From the NCBI GenBank assembly GCA_028280065.1, contig JANQMN010000021.1, positions 1 to 47,350 on the forward strand: DNA of 47,350 nucleotides, read 5' to 3'. Positions 28,404-35,573 of this stretch are shown one piece after another; position 1 is the first letter of the stretch; every line of letters starts with the position of its first letter. The stretch is from Hahella sp. GTDB lineage: Bacteria; Pseudomonadota; Gammaproteobacteria; Pseudomonadales; Oleiphilaceae. The notes under the pieces were generated by a model. The model was not told where the DNA came from. It did not search any database and saw only the letters and a program-made list of their open reading frames with translations. Both the position numbers and the translations under genes were made by a program.

Positions 28404-28513
28404 AGCCACCAAATGTGGCTCAATCCGCAGCGAATGCTATGCGGAGTGAGCTGCGCGCCCTCTGTTTAATCCTAGTTAATCAAGCCCCCAACCACAACAG
28501 ATCAGCTCACTCC
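28404..28513 (+). promoter_or_regulatory. Three consecutive hairpins in the leader of the methionyl-tRNA synthetase gene
   Basis: Hairpin A: AGCCAC (28404) / GTGGCT (28415). Hairpin B: CCGCA (28425) / TGCGG (28440). Hairpin C: perfect 11-base arms GGAGTGAGCTG (28443-28453) and CAGCTCACTCC (28503-28513) around a 49-base loop. B and C share two bases (28443-28444) and so may exclude one another. The ATG of the synthetase follows 59 bases later. A folded regulatory leader or a decayed recombination site are both possible. Confidence 0.45.
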
Positions 28514-28572
28514 TACGTTGTCTCAACTGAAGTATTAATATTTTGTGCGCTTATGCGCCATAGGAGAGATCA

Positions 28573-30096
28573 ATGGAAAAGTACGTTACTACGCCTATTT
28601 TTTACGCGAGTGGTAATCCCCATTTAGGACACGTTTACAGTGTTTTTATAGCGGATGCGTTAAAGCGATATTGGCAATTAAAGGTCGGACGGGCCTTTTT
28701 AATTACTGGAACTGATGAGTACGGTCAAAAAATAGAAAGAACAGCAAAAGATAGTGGAATATCCGTTAAGCAGTTTGTCAATCAAAAATCCCATTGCTTT
28801 GCGGAGCTATGGAAAAAACTAAAAGTCTCACCTGATTATTTTGTCCGCACGACTGACGATAACCATAAGCACAACGTTATTGATGTTTGGAGTTTGCTAA
28901 CACGTTCGGGTGATATATCACTTGGGGACTATACAGGGCTGTATTGTGTAGAGTGCGAACAATTTTATTCGGAACACCAACTTGTTGACGGCTGCTGTTC
29001 AATACATGAAACACCTGTGATTCAGTATTCAAAGCCTTCATATCTTTTTAACCTCTCTAAGCATTTACAAAGCGTCCTCTCCTACATAGAGGCCAATGAA
29101 GATTTTATTCAGCCAGAGAATTATCGGAGAGAAGTCATTCGTTTCTTGAAAGAATCCGATCAGGAGAACCTTTCGATTTCAAGAACCGATTTCCAATGGG
29201 GTATATCAGTGCCAGGTAACAATGAACATGTAGTATATGTCTGGGTTGACGCCCTGTTTAGTTATCTAACGGCAATTCAAGCGTTGGGTGGGGCAAAACA
29301 GAATTTAGCAAATACGATACAGGTTATTGGAAAAGACATCCTGTTGTTTCATGGAGTCTACTGGTTAGCTCTCCTATCGGCTCTCAAATTCCCTTTTCCA
29401 GAAAAAATTATCGTTCATGGATGGTGGACTTTAAGAGGCAAGAAAATTTCAAAGTCCAATCCTAGCAGCCTCATTCAACCTATCGACCTGGCCGGTATTA
29501 CAACGATAGATGGCTTGAAATATTCACTTCTGGTAAAAAAACCATTGGGTCGAGATGGAGATCTAACAACCAAAACACTTGTCGAAACAATAAATTCCGG
29601 GCTAGCTAATAGTTTGGGCAACTTGGTAAAACGGTGCACGACACTAATATCTAAGAACCATCAAGGTCTATTGAAAACGCCAGATAAGCTAACCACCTAT
29701 AGCGAGCAAAGTATCGCTCTTATTGCAGAAACAGATTCCTTGTTATCCCGATTGGAGAAAGCTTACCAAGAAGCTCAACTTCACGAAGTTTGCTTTTTGG
29801 TTGATGCACTCATCTCATCGGCAAACACGTACTTCCATGAAAGAGCGCCCTGGAATCCGAAAGATAGTAATCCACTAGATCACGCAGTTGAAACCCTTCA
29901 GATTATTTGCTCCTTACTTCATACGATTTCTATTGTCTATTCACCGATAATTCCAAATATTTGCTTCGATATTCGCCGTCAACTGGGTATTGAGGAGCGA
30001 GAATTGGTATGGCCTGGCCGTGTTGAAATACTAGAGTTCGTAATCAACAAACCAGAATCAGTGTTTCAAAGAATCGTCTACGAAGGAACAAAGTAG
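28573..30096 (+). CDS. Methionyl-tRNA synthetase, short form (possible second copy)
   Basis: Charges tRNA-Met with methionine. Class I motifs are clear: HIGH as HLGH (residues 17-20) and KMSKS as KISKS (291-295). The connective peptide has CVEC (125-128) and CCSIH (141-145), a possible zinc site. At 507 residues it lacks the C-terminal dimerisation/tRNA-binding extension of Escherichia coli MetG (677 residues). Shine-Dalgarno AGGAGA lies 7 bases before the ATG. AT-rich codon use and an accessory setting suggest horizontal transfer; whether another metG exists cannot be seen here. Second MetRS copies can confer resistance to MetRS inhibitors in other bacteria. Confidence 0.9.
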   Translation: MEKYVTTPIFYASGNPHLGHVYSVFIADALKRYWQLKVGRAFLITGTDEYGQKIERTAKDSGISVKQFVNQKSHCFAELWKKLKVSPDYFVRTTDDNHKHNVIDVWSLLTRSGDISLGDYTGLYCVECEQFYSEHQLVDGCCSIHETPVIQYSKPSYLFNLSKHLQSVLSYIEANEDFIQPENYRREVIRFLKESDQENLSISRTDFQWGISVPGNNEHVVYVWVDALFSYLTAIQALGGAKQNLANTIQVIGKDILLFHGVYWLALLSALKFPFPEKIIVHGWWTLRGKKISKSNPSSLIQPIDLAGITTIDGLKYSLLVKKPLGRDGDLTTKTLVETINSGLANSLGNLVKRCTTLISKNHQGLLKTPDKLTTYSEQSIALIAETDSLLSRLEKAYQEAQLHEVCFLVDALISSANTYFHERAPWNPKDSNPLDHAVETLQIICSLLHTISIVYSPIIPNICFDIRRQLGIEERELVWPGRVEILEFVINKPESVFQRIVYEGTK

Positions 30097-30115
30097 AGTT
30101 TTTTTGGATCAAATA

Positions 30116-30145
30116 TTGACCCACTCACAGGGAAATGTGGGTCAA
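30116..30145. terminator. Inverted repeat between convergent metS-like and ddl-like genes
   Basis: Perfect 9-base arms TTGACCCAC / GTGGGTCAA with a 12-base loop, 20 bases after the synthetase stop. No T-run follows on either strand. Likely a shared transcription stop or processing hairpin. Confidence 0.5.
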
Positions 30146-30278
30146 TCCTTGCGTTTAGCTTGGGTCAAGAACGAATACAAATCACTTAAAAGAACTTTAA
30201 ATTCAATATTTTAGTTGCGATTCGACTTCAAATGAGAAGCGCTCTCTGTAGCATATAAAGTCCGATCCCAATTAACTC

Positions 30279-31229
30279 TTAGCTGCGCCTACGTTTATAA
30301 GCCTGTTCAATAAATAGAACCATTAAATCCTCAAAACTAATGCCGGCAGCCTGTGCTCCATCAGGGTATAGGCTCGTTGGCGTCATGCCTGGCAATGTAT
30401 TCACCTCCAATAGTATCGGATCACCATTATCGGGAACAATAAAATCAGCTCGGGATAAATCTCTACACCCAAGAGCCTTATGAGCCAGCAAAGCAATTTT
30501 CTGACAGCTTTGGTATTGCTCAGTTGGGAGCGAGGCGGGAATAATGTGTTCGCTTTCCCCTGCGGCATACCTGTGCTTAAAGTCATACCATGTACCCTCT
30601 GGGGTTACGATCTCAATAACGGGAAATGCCTGAATCTCACCCACATCCAAAACCCCAACGGTAATCTCCCGGCCATAAATTCGCTCCTCGACAAGTACAT
30701 CGTAATTGTAAGCCCGAGAGTTCAGTAGTAATTGCCTAACTTCATCTGGCGTACTGCCGAAAGATACACCAATAGCAGAGCCTTGGCTTGAAGGCTTAAC
30801 CACAACTTCACAACCCAAAGTGTCTAAGATTTTACGGTGAGCGTCTTCTATGTTTTCAAACTTGGAAATATTCAGCCCTTTTGCGACAGGAATGCCTGCT
30901 TTCTGGAAAAGGCCTTTCGCAACAGATTTGTCCATGGCAAAAGCACTGGACTGGACATCGCTACCAACATAGGAATATCCACTTATTTCAAGAAACCCTT
31001 GAAAAGTTCCGTCCTCACCAGGAGGGCCATGCAGAGCAGGAAAAACAACATCAATTCCATTAAGTTCTAATGCCTTCGACAAGTTAGTATCGAATTCCAT
31101 GATTATCACGTTCGAGTAATTTTGTTGAAGTGCATCTGCGACACAGCGACCCGATGATCTTGACACTTCGGCCTCAGCTGAAGAGCCACCACACACAACG
31201 GCTATTGACAAATCATTAGTTGGTCTCAT
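30279..31229 (-). CDS. D-alanine--D-alanine ligase family ATP-grasp protein
   Basis: 316-residue ATP-grasp enzyme. Ddl signatures are in order: HGPPGEDGTFQGFLEISGYSY, AFAMDKSVAKGLF, KPSSQGSAIGVS (the Ddl serine loop) and LEVNTLPGMTPTSL. Expected role is ATP-dependent ligation of two D-alanines for peptidoglycan, but a paralog making another dipeptide or giving D-cycloserine tolerance is possible. It is not next to mur or fts genes, as the housekeeping ddl usually is. ATG 31229 lies about 20 bases from an attC-like site, so it reads like a cassette gene. It converges on the methionyl-tRNA synthetase gene. Confidence 0.88.
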   Translation of the reverse strand: MRPTNDLSIAVVCGGSSAEAEVSRSSGRCVADALQQNYSNVIIMEFDTNLSKALELNGIDVVFPALHGPPGEDGTFQGFLEISGYSYVGSDVQSSAFAMDKSVAKGLFQKAGIPVAKGLNISKFENIEDAHRKILDTLGCEVVVKPSSQGSAIGVSFGSTPDEVRQLLLNSRAYNYDVLVEERIYGREITVGVLDVGEIQAFPVIEIVTPEGTWYDFKHRYAAGESEHIIPASLPTEQYQSCQKIALLAHKALGCRDLSRADFIVPDNGDPILLEVNTLPGMTPTSLYPDGAQAAGISFEDLMVLFIEQAYKRRRS

Positions 31230-31247
31230 CTTTCGGACTCGTTTTGT

Positions 31248-31299
31248 AGATAACGCCCGGATTTGCGGGCGGCAAGTAGCGACTTGGTTTGTGTTAAAG
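31248..31299 (-). other. Degenerate attC-like site upstream of ddl-like gene
   Basis: 52-bp element, reading on the minus strand from CTTTAAC to GCGTTATCT, with CGCCCG / CGGGCG as an internal palindrome. Outer cores match the attC consensus RYYYAAC...GTTRRRY only partly. Length and layout resemble the site at 31624-31674. Confidence 0.5.
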
Positions 31300-31332
31300 T
31301 GGCGCAGGCTCAGTCCATTTTATTTGAGCCAT
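31294..31332 (-). pseudogene. RelE-type toxin remnant (first 12 codons only)
   Basis: The frame begins MAQIKWTEPAPL and stops at once inside the attC-like site. The start MAQIKWTEPA is typical of RelE/ParE-family toxins, normally about 90-100 residues, so nearly all of the gene is missing. It overlaps the last codons of the decayed antitoxin gene. Confidence 0.55.
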
Positions 31333-31576
31333 CTACCCATTTTCTCTTCTGCTTCCGATTCAGAATAGATACGCCCTTCAAATATAGCTCTCTCCACGCG
31401 CGATACCTTCGAGAATGCGCATTCTATGTTGCATTTGCTCATAATCATCGACATCAACGAGACACGCGGAGGGCTGGCCGTGTTCAGTAATTAATACAGG
31501 TTCTTTCGAGGAATGAAGGTCAGCTAATATCTTTGTAGCTTGCCCTTTTTAATGTAGTTACAAGTTCTGTCTTCAT
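31320..31576 (-). pseudogene. Phd/YefM-type antitoxin pseudogene with two frameshifts
   Basis: Starts MKTELVTTLKR at 31576; one shift just after this, in the A/G-rich tract near 31540, moves the frame to ATKILADLHSSKEPVLITEH and VDVDDYEQMQHRMRILEGIA. A second shift near 31390 moves it to AIFEGRIYSESEAEEKMGRW and a stop at 31320-31322. Restored, it is an antitoxin of about 85 residues. Its RelE partner is reduced to a stub, so the module is dead. Confidence 0.65.
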
Positions 31577-31623
31577 AAAAGTGACACTATTCTATCACTC
31601 TTCGGTTTGCAAAGATTATTTGC

Positions 31624-31674
31624 ACTTAACGCCGCGTGAGCCGAAGGGGAGTCCGGTTGAACGCTTGGTTAAAT
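31624..31674 (-). other. attC-like recombination site (51 bp)
   Basis: On the minus strand it runs from ATTTAAC to GTTAAGT, matching RYYYAAC and GTTRRRY. The interior is an imperfect palindrome (GCGTTCAACCGG against CCGGCTCACGC-like bases). The YoeB stop codon overlaps its first base, as is usual for integron cassettes. Confidence 0.7.
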
Positions 31675-31940
31675 CATTTTTCATAGTGGTACCTGCAAGA
31701 GATGATTGTAAGTTTATTGTCATCAACTACGTATACCAGTCGGTTATTGTCATCAATACGTCGAGACCAGAAGCCTGCCAAGTTTTCCTTGAGAGGCTCA
31801 GGTTTTCCAATACCCTCGAAAGGACTACGTTGCGTATCGGATATTAGCTTATTAATACGTTTTAGTGTTTTCTTATTTTGGCCTTGCCAGTAAACGTAAT
31901 CGGACCAGGATTCCCTGGTCCATGCCAATATATCAGTCAT
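31674..31940 (-). CDS. yoeB: YoeB/Txe-family mRNA interferase toxin
   Basis: Ribosome-dependent endoribonuclease toxin. From ATG 31940 the protein has 88 residues starting MTDILAWTRESWSDYVYWQG. It closely follows the Escherichia coli YoeB pattern PFEGIGKPEPLKENL...GFWSRRIDD..RLVY...SCRYHY; catalytic Glu48, Arg67 and His85 correspond to Glu46, Arg65 and His83 there. The start overlaps the antitoxin stop by 8 bases, the usual coupling. An upstream ATG (31973) lies inside the antitoxin and is not used. The gene ends in an attC-like site, so the pair sits on a cassette. Confidence 0.93.
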   Translation of the reverse strand: MTDILAWTRESWSDYVYWQGQNKKTLKRINKLISDTQRSPFEGIGKPEPLKENLAGFWSRRIDDNNRLVYVVDDNKLTIISCRYHYEK

Positions 31941-32187
31941 CGAGCAATCCGTGCTCTTCTGTTTCGTCTGCATGATATTGCTGTATTGATCTAATTAGAT
32001 GAGCTGCATTGGCGGGACTCTTAAGCAAATGAACTGTCTCCATTAGCCCATTAAACTGATCGAGTGACATGACTACAGCATCTTCGGCATCACGCCTTGT
32101 TATAACCGTATAATCAGCATCTTCAACTACTTGATCTAAAACGCTTTTAAGCCGATTTCTAGCTTCAGAGAAATTTACAACCTTCAT
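31933..32187 (-). CDS. yefM: YefM/Axe-family antitoxin
   Basis: 84-residue antitoxin that neutralises the adjacent YoeB and represses its own promoter. The start MKVVNFSEARNRLKSVLDQV and TVITRRDAEDAVVMSLDQFN match the Phd/YefM DNA-binding fold; the C-terminal LLKSPANAAHLIRSIQQYHA is the toxin-binding part. It overlaps the toxin gene by 8 bases, and operator-like repeats lie just upstream at 32210-32252. Confidence 0.93.
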   Translation of the reverse strand: MKVVNFSEARNRLKSVLDQVVEDADYTVITRRDAEDAVVMSLDQFNGLMETVHLLKSPANAAHLIRSIQQYHADETEEHGLLDD

Positions 32188-32209
32188 AATCCACTCTCAC
32201 TTGAACAAA

Positions 32210-32252
32210 ATATTGTACAAGTATAACTTGTTCTGTATATTGTGCAAGTATG
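32210..32252 (-). promoter_or_regulatory. Twin operator repeats of the yefM-yoeB promoter
   Basis: Two 16-base direct repeats, ATATTGTACAAGTATA (32210) and ATATTGTGCAAGTATG (32237), with centre spacing of 27 bases. Each is built on a TTGTACAA-type palindrome. YefM proteins are known to bind sites with a TGTACA core, and that core is at 32214-32219. Confidence 0.7.
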
Positions 32253-32267
32253 AAGACTGACTTAGAG

Positions 32268-32364
32268 GTTTAACGCCCGGGCTCAGCTGCTCTTGACGGC
32301 GACCGACCGAAGCGGCAGCGAAGGGAGGAAGCAGTCAAGCGTCGGTTGTAGTCCATTGTTAGGC
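32268..32364 (-). other. attC-like recombination site (97 bp)
   Basis: Read on the minus strand it starts GCCTAACAATGG and ends GGGCGTTAAAC, so both outer cores match RYYYAAC and GTTRRRY exactly. The inside holds paired CTTGAC / GTCAAG arms around a GC-rich hairpin. The upstream membrane-protein gene stops inside it (GCC TAA), the normal layout of a gene cassette. Confidence 0.8.
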
Positions 32365-32739
32365 ATGTTTATTGCCAATCCATACTTGAAAATATGCGAT
32401 ACTAAGAAACACCTCAGTAACAACAGCAAGAAAAATACCCATACCGACAAAGTTGCGAGCAAATTCAAATGCACCTAAGACTGCCAAGGCCAACATAGAA
32501 ATAGACATACCAATACAAGTAGCTTGCCTTGATTCAGAATGTAGGGCATTACGCCCAAACCAAGAAAAAACAGCAATACCTAGAAAGAGCATTGCCGCTC
32601 TTCGGGATATAACGAAAGCAGACTAACTCTCTTGCACTTGAAATAACGAGAACACAATTTCAGGCGCAAACAAGAGGAGAAGAAACAATGTAATGGCAAT
32701 GACTGCCATAAATATGCTGAGTTTTTTGAAACTTATCAT
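32359..32739 (-). pseudogene. Small membrane protein gene with an in-frame amber stop
   Basis: A single frame of 127 codons from ATG 32739 to TAA 32359-32361 is broken only by TAG at 32623-32625. Before the stop: MISFKKLSIFMAVIAITLFL and more; after it: SAFVISRRAAMLFLGIAVFS and more, ending VFLSIAYFQVWIGNKHA. Continuous hydrophobic segments on both sides (about four helices) show that it was one protein. A 77-residue product could start at ATG 32592. The cassette is bounded by GTTAGGC at 32757-32763 and the attC at 32268-32364. Confidence 0.7.
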
Positions 32740-32756
32740 GGTCTCTTTTCGTAATT

Positions 32757-32763
32757 GCCTAAC
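32757..32763 (-). other. Isolated GTTAGGC cassette-boundary core
   Basis: GTTAGGC on the minus strand matches the recombination core GTTRRRY exactly and lies 18 bases before the ATG of the interrupted membrane-protein cassette. I cannot find a matching RYYYAAC partner or palindrome upstream, so it may be the join to an attI-like or secondary target site. Confidence 0.5.
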
Positions 32764-33054
32764 AATTTCTTATACAGATGCCATATTTTAGCCGGTTATA
32801 AAGCGACTGTATAATTCGACACTTTTGTCCATGAGCAAGGTTACAAAACATATGCAAACCAGCGAGAGATGCGCTAGGAAAGACAAGCAGAAATGATTTT
32901 AGAACAATCAGTTAGAGACACCTAAACCACACCACCTCAAACGCTCTTTTGTTAATAGTATGAGCACCATTCGGAAAATTTCATAAGGACTTATAAAGCG
33001 CTAGCGGATGAGGTTTCAAGTCCATAGCTGGCTCATGCCTTATCAAGCGGAAAA
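32764..33054. other. Gene-free stretch at the island edge
   Basis: About 290 bp between the cassette array and the membrane-protein gene at 33055. No gene, tRNA or integrase fragment was recognised. It is the most likely place for an attI-like or insertion junction. Confidence 0.4.
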
Positions 33055-33480
33055 CTAAATGAAGTAGATCGCGGCAAGCACTGCGTTCCAAACCGCCAAG
33101 CTAAAATCAGTGATAAAAATAAATAGCATGGTGCCTTTTAACACTTGCCAAATACCTTCTCCGCGAAGGTTGGCTAATGCAACCGGTACATTAAACGCCC
33201 ATTGAGTGCCGTGGGCGATTGCATTGACGAATAGCAAAATACTCCATTGAGTATCGTCAGGAAAAGTGCTTAAGTTCAGTAGCAGCAATATGTTCAATAT
33301 TGAAAAGGCGAGGTTGAATCCGCCCAGAAAGCGCCCGGATGCTGCCAGTACATCAAAGACCGGCGTATCTCTTTGCTCTCTCGGCACGAGCAGCTTCGCA
33401 AAGATTTTATTGCGAATGGAGAATACGTTGAATCCCATCGCGAACCAAAGTGCGTTCAATACCAGAACTAACTCAAGCAT
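33055..33480 (-). CDS. Uncharacterised four-helix membrane protein
   Basis: 141-residue protein with about four hydrophobic segments: LELVLVLNALWFAMGFNVF, NLAFSILNILLLLNL, WSILLFVNAIAHGTQW and the C-terminal FIFITDFSLAVWNAVLAAIY. I do not recognise the family. It lies 25 bp after the tautomerase gene and, through it, in line with the AGPS-like flavoenzyme, so a three-gene minus-strand operon is likely. Confidence 0.7.
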   Translation of the reverse strand: MLELVLVLNALWFAMGFNVFSIRNKIFAKLLVPREQRDTPVFDVLAASGRFLGGFNLAFSILNILLLLNLSTFPDDTQWSILLFVNAIAHGTQWAFNVPVALANLRGEGIWQVLKGTMLFIFITDFSLAVWNAVLAAIYFI

Positions 33481-33505
33481 TCGTCACTCCTTCTGTTTTA
33501 TGGAT

Positions 33506-33733
33506 CTATTCGGATTCAGTGGCATTCACCAACTTTTTTAGGGTTTGCGCTTTGAGGGTATGACCGCCGATGTAAAAACTTCCTTCCCGTACTTCATTTA
33601 ATGTGACCCATACGTTGGGTTTTATGCTTCCTCCAAGAGTTTGGGTGACGGCATTGGTTAATGCTGATGACAGTTCTTGTTTTTTGGTCTCCGTTAAAGC
33701 ACCTTCGACTGTGGTGTAGGTGATGAATGGCAC
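33506..33733 (-). CDS. 4-oxalocrotonate tautomerase family protein
   Basis: 75-residue tautomerase-fold protein. The GTG start at 33733 is fixed by GGAGG 7 bases upstream and makes the mature protein begin PFITYTTVEG, giving the catalytic Pro1 of the family after Met removal. An ATG further upstream would bury that proline and is rejected. Substrate unknown. Position between an FAD-linked oxidase and a membrane protein suggests a shared catabolic or lipid-related task. Confidence 0.8.
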   Translation of the reverse strand: MPFITYTTVEGALTETKKQELSSALTNAVTQTLGGSIKPNVWVTLNEVREGSFYIGGHTLKAQTLKKLVNATESE

Positions 33734-33834
33734 ATGGTTTTCCTCCATTAGCGTAGGTTCTAACCACCTATTAACAGGCGTTAACTTCAGTGCAAAATCG
33801 ATACTGTTCCTCTTGAACAAGGTCTGCGTATTAA

Positions 33835-35430
33835 TCAGTATTGCTCAGGTATCAGTACACCGGGATTTAACACATGTGACGGATCAAGGTCGCTTTTTAT
33901 CGCGCTAAGCGCCTGAGACATAAAGGGGCTGAGTTGCTTCTGATAGGTATCTCTATGATCTTTGCCAACAGCATGATGGTGGGTGATGGTCGCGCCTGAT
34001 TCATATATGATTTGATTGGCTTTAGCTTTAATTGCCGCCCATTGCTCCAGTTCACGGCCCAACTCAACTTTCGCAACGACGGTAAAATAGGGTGCCGGAC
34101 CGTCGGGATAGACATGGGTAAAACGACAGGTCAGCATGCCTTTTCCGCATTGCTCAATAATGGTTGTCCGGAGCTCGTTCATCATTTTCTTATGAAAGGT
34201 ATCAAATTTGTCCCAGGTAATCGCCGTTTCAAAGGTTTCAGCGAGTATTCCAAGTTGCGCCAGTTCGTCTCTCAGGTAGGGGGCTTCAATAAATGACGCT
34301 TTCCAGGTTTCAACATCCATTTCTGTTTCATTAGCTTGGCTTTTTTCTTTGCGCCACTCGCCCCCAAATTCGCGGGCAATTTCCATTGCAGAATTCAACT
34401 TTTCATCAACGGCAACTTGTGCGGATTCAAAGGCTAACAGCAGCACGCTGTGTGAGCCATTTCCGAGTCCCATTGCAAAAGCCTCGAATGGGTCCACCAA
34501 ACGACAGTTGGACGGATACAAACCCGCCTGGGCAATCACCCGTGTTGCATTCACGGCCTGGCCGTAGCGCTTGAAGCGAATGGCCACTGACCGCTTGTAC
34601 TTTGGTACGTCCTGGATCCGCAGCCAGGCTTCGGTAATAAAACCAAAAATGCCTTCCGAACCCAAAATCAATCGTTCTTCGCTGGGACCCGCACCGGATG
34701 CCGGCAGTCGCCGAGTCTCGGATTTACCCTTAGGCGTGACCATTCGCACCGATTCAACCAGGTCATCTATGTGCGTGTACAAGGTGGCATAATGCCCTCC
34801 TGCGCGTGTGGCGATCCAACCACCCAACGTAGAAAACTCGAAACTTTGTGGAAAATGCCGCAAGGTGAAGCCATGGGGTTTTAATTGAGTTTCCAGGTCG
34901 GGACCATACACACCCGCCTGAAATCTGGCACAGAGTGAAATCGGGTCGATCTCTAATAAACGATTAAATCGGCGCATGTCAACGGATATGCAACCACGAT
35001 AGTGCTGGCCCTTTGTCGGTTCCACACCTCCGACCACACTGGTGCCGCCACCGTATGGTACCAGTGCAACCCGCTGTTGATCTGCATAATCCATCAGGGC
35101 AAGTAGCTGGTCTTCCGTTTCCGGGAAGGCAACATAATCAGGAGGATTGGGAAACACTCCATATAAGCCTCGAATCACATCGTTGTATGACTTGCCATAG
35201 CTATGAGAGAGCCGATCAAACTTAGAGTAACTACAAAGACCTGCAAGCTGCTCGTTTACCTCAATTCGTGGGGCACGTACTGCTATTTCATCTAATGCCA
35301 GAGGACGTTTTATTTTCTCGCTACCTACTCCCAACGATTGACATAAGAACTGGATGGTTTTGCTGAGTGTCGGCGAGGAAATCTGTTTACCTTCATATCC
35401 CCAACCCCAGTATTTTCTTGTTTTTGTCAT
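33835..35430 (-). CDS. FAD-binding oxidase of the alkyldihydroxyacetonephosphate synthase (AGPS) type
   Basis: 531-residue flavoprotein of the VAO/PCMH class. The FAD-binding region shows YGGGTSVVGGVEP and FSTLGGWIATRAGGHYATLYTHIDD, and near the end ATITHHHAVGKDHRD carries the triple histidine seen in AGPS homologues. In animals AGPS forms the ether bond of plasmalogens; bacterial members are mostly untested and may oxidise other alpha-hydroxy acids. It is divergent from an AraC-type regulator (144 bp) and upstream of the tautomerase gene. Confidence 0.87.
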   Translation of the reverse strand: MTKTRKYWGWGYEGKQISSPTLSKTIQFLCQSLGVGSEKIKRPLALDEIAVRAPRIEVNEQLAGLCSYSKFDRLSHSYGKSYNDVIRGLYGVFPNPPDYVAFPETEDQLLALMDYADQQRVALVPYGGGTSVVGGVEPTKGQHYRGCISVDMRRFNRLLEIDPISLCARFQAGVYGPDLETQLKPHGFTLRHFPQSFEFSTLGGWIATRAGGHYATLYTHIDDLVESVRMVTPKGKSETRRLPASGAGPSEERLILGSEGIFGFITEAWLRIQDVPKYKRSVAIRFKRYGQAVNATRVIAQAGLYPSNCRLVDPFEAFAMGLGNGSHSVLLLAFESAQVAVDEKLNSAMEIAREFGGEWRKEKSQANETEMDVETWKASFIEAPYLRDELAQLGILAETFETAITWDKFDTFHKKMMNELRTTIIEQCGKGMLTCRFTHVYPDGPAPYFTVVAKVELGRELEQWAAIKAKANQIIYESGATITHHHAVGKDHRDTYQKQLSPFMSQALSAIKSDLDPSHVLNPGVLIPEQY

Positions 35431-35573
35431 GATCGAGTCCCATCTGCCAATCTGATACTCGCTGCTATTCTGCGCCCTATCGACAACACTGTCTTTAACA
35501 TCTTATTCCAGTATGTTTGCATTTCACGCCAAATATGGCTTAGCTTGTTGTCTCACTCTGATAATTTGCTGAA

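Noticed and set aside
28573-30096. The MetRS being the ordinary housekeeping metG
   Set aside because: Not excluded, but the short length, AT-rich codons and position in a cassette-like island make a second copy more likely; I left the gene symbol empty for this reason.
30116-30145. Classical rho-independent terminator or attC
   Set aside because: Perfect arms, but no T-run on either strand and no RYYYAAC/GTTRRRY cores, so I call it only an inverted repeat.
28188-33054. Integrase gene or IS transposase in the accessory island
   Set aside because: No frame with tyrosine-recombinase or DDE motifs was found, so mobility is inferred from attC-like sites only.
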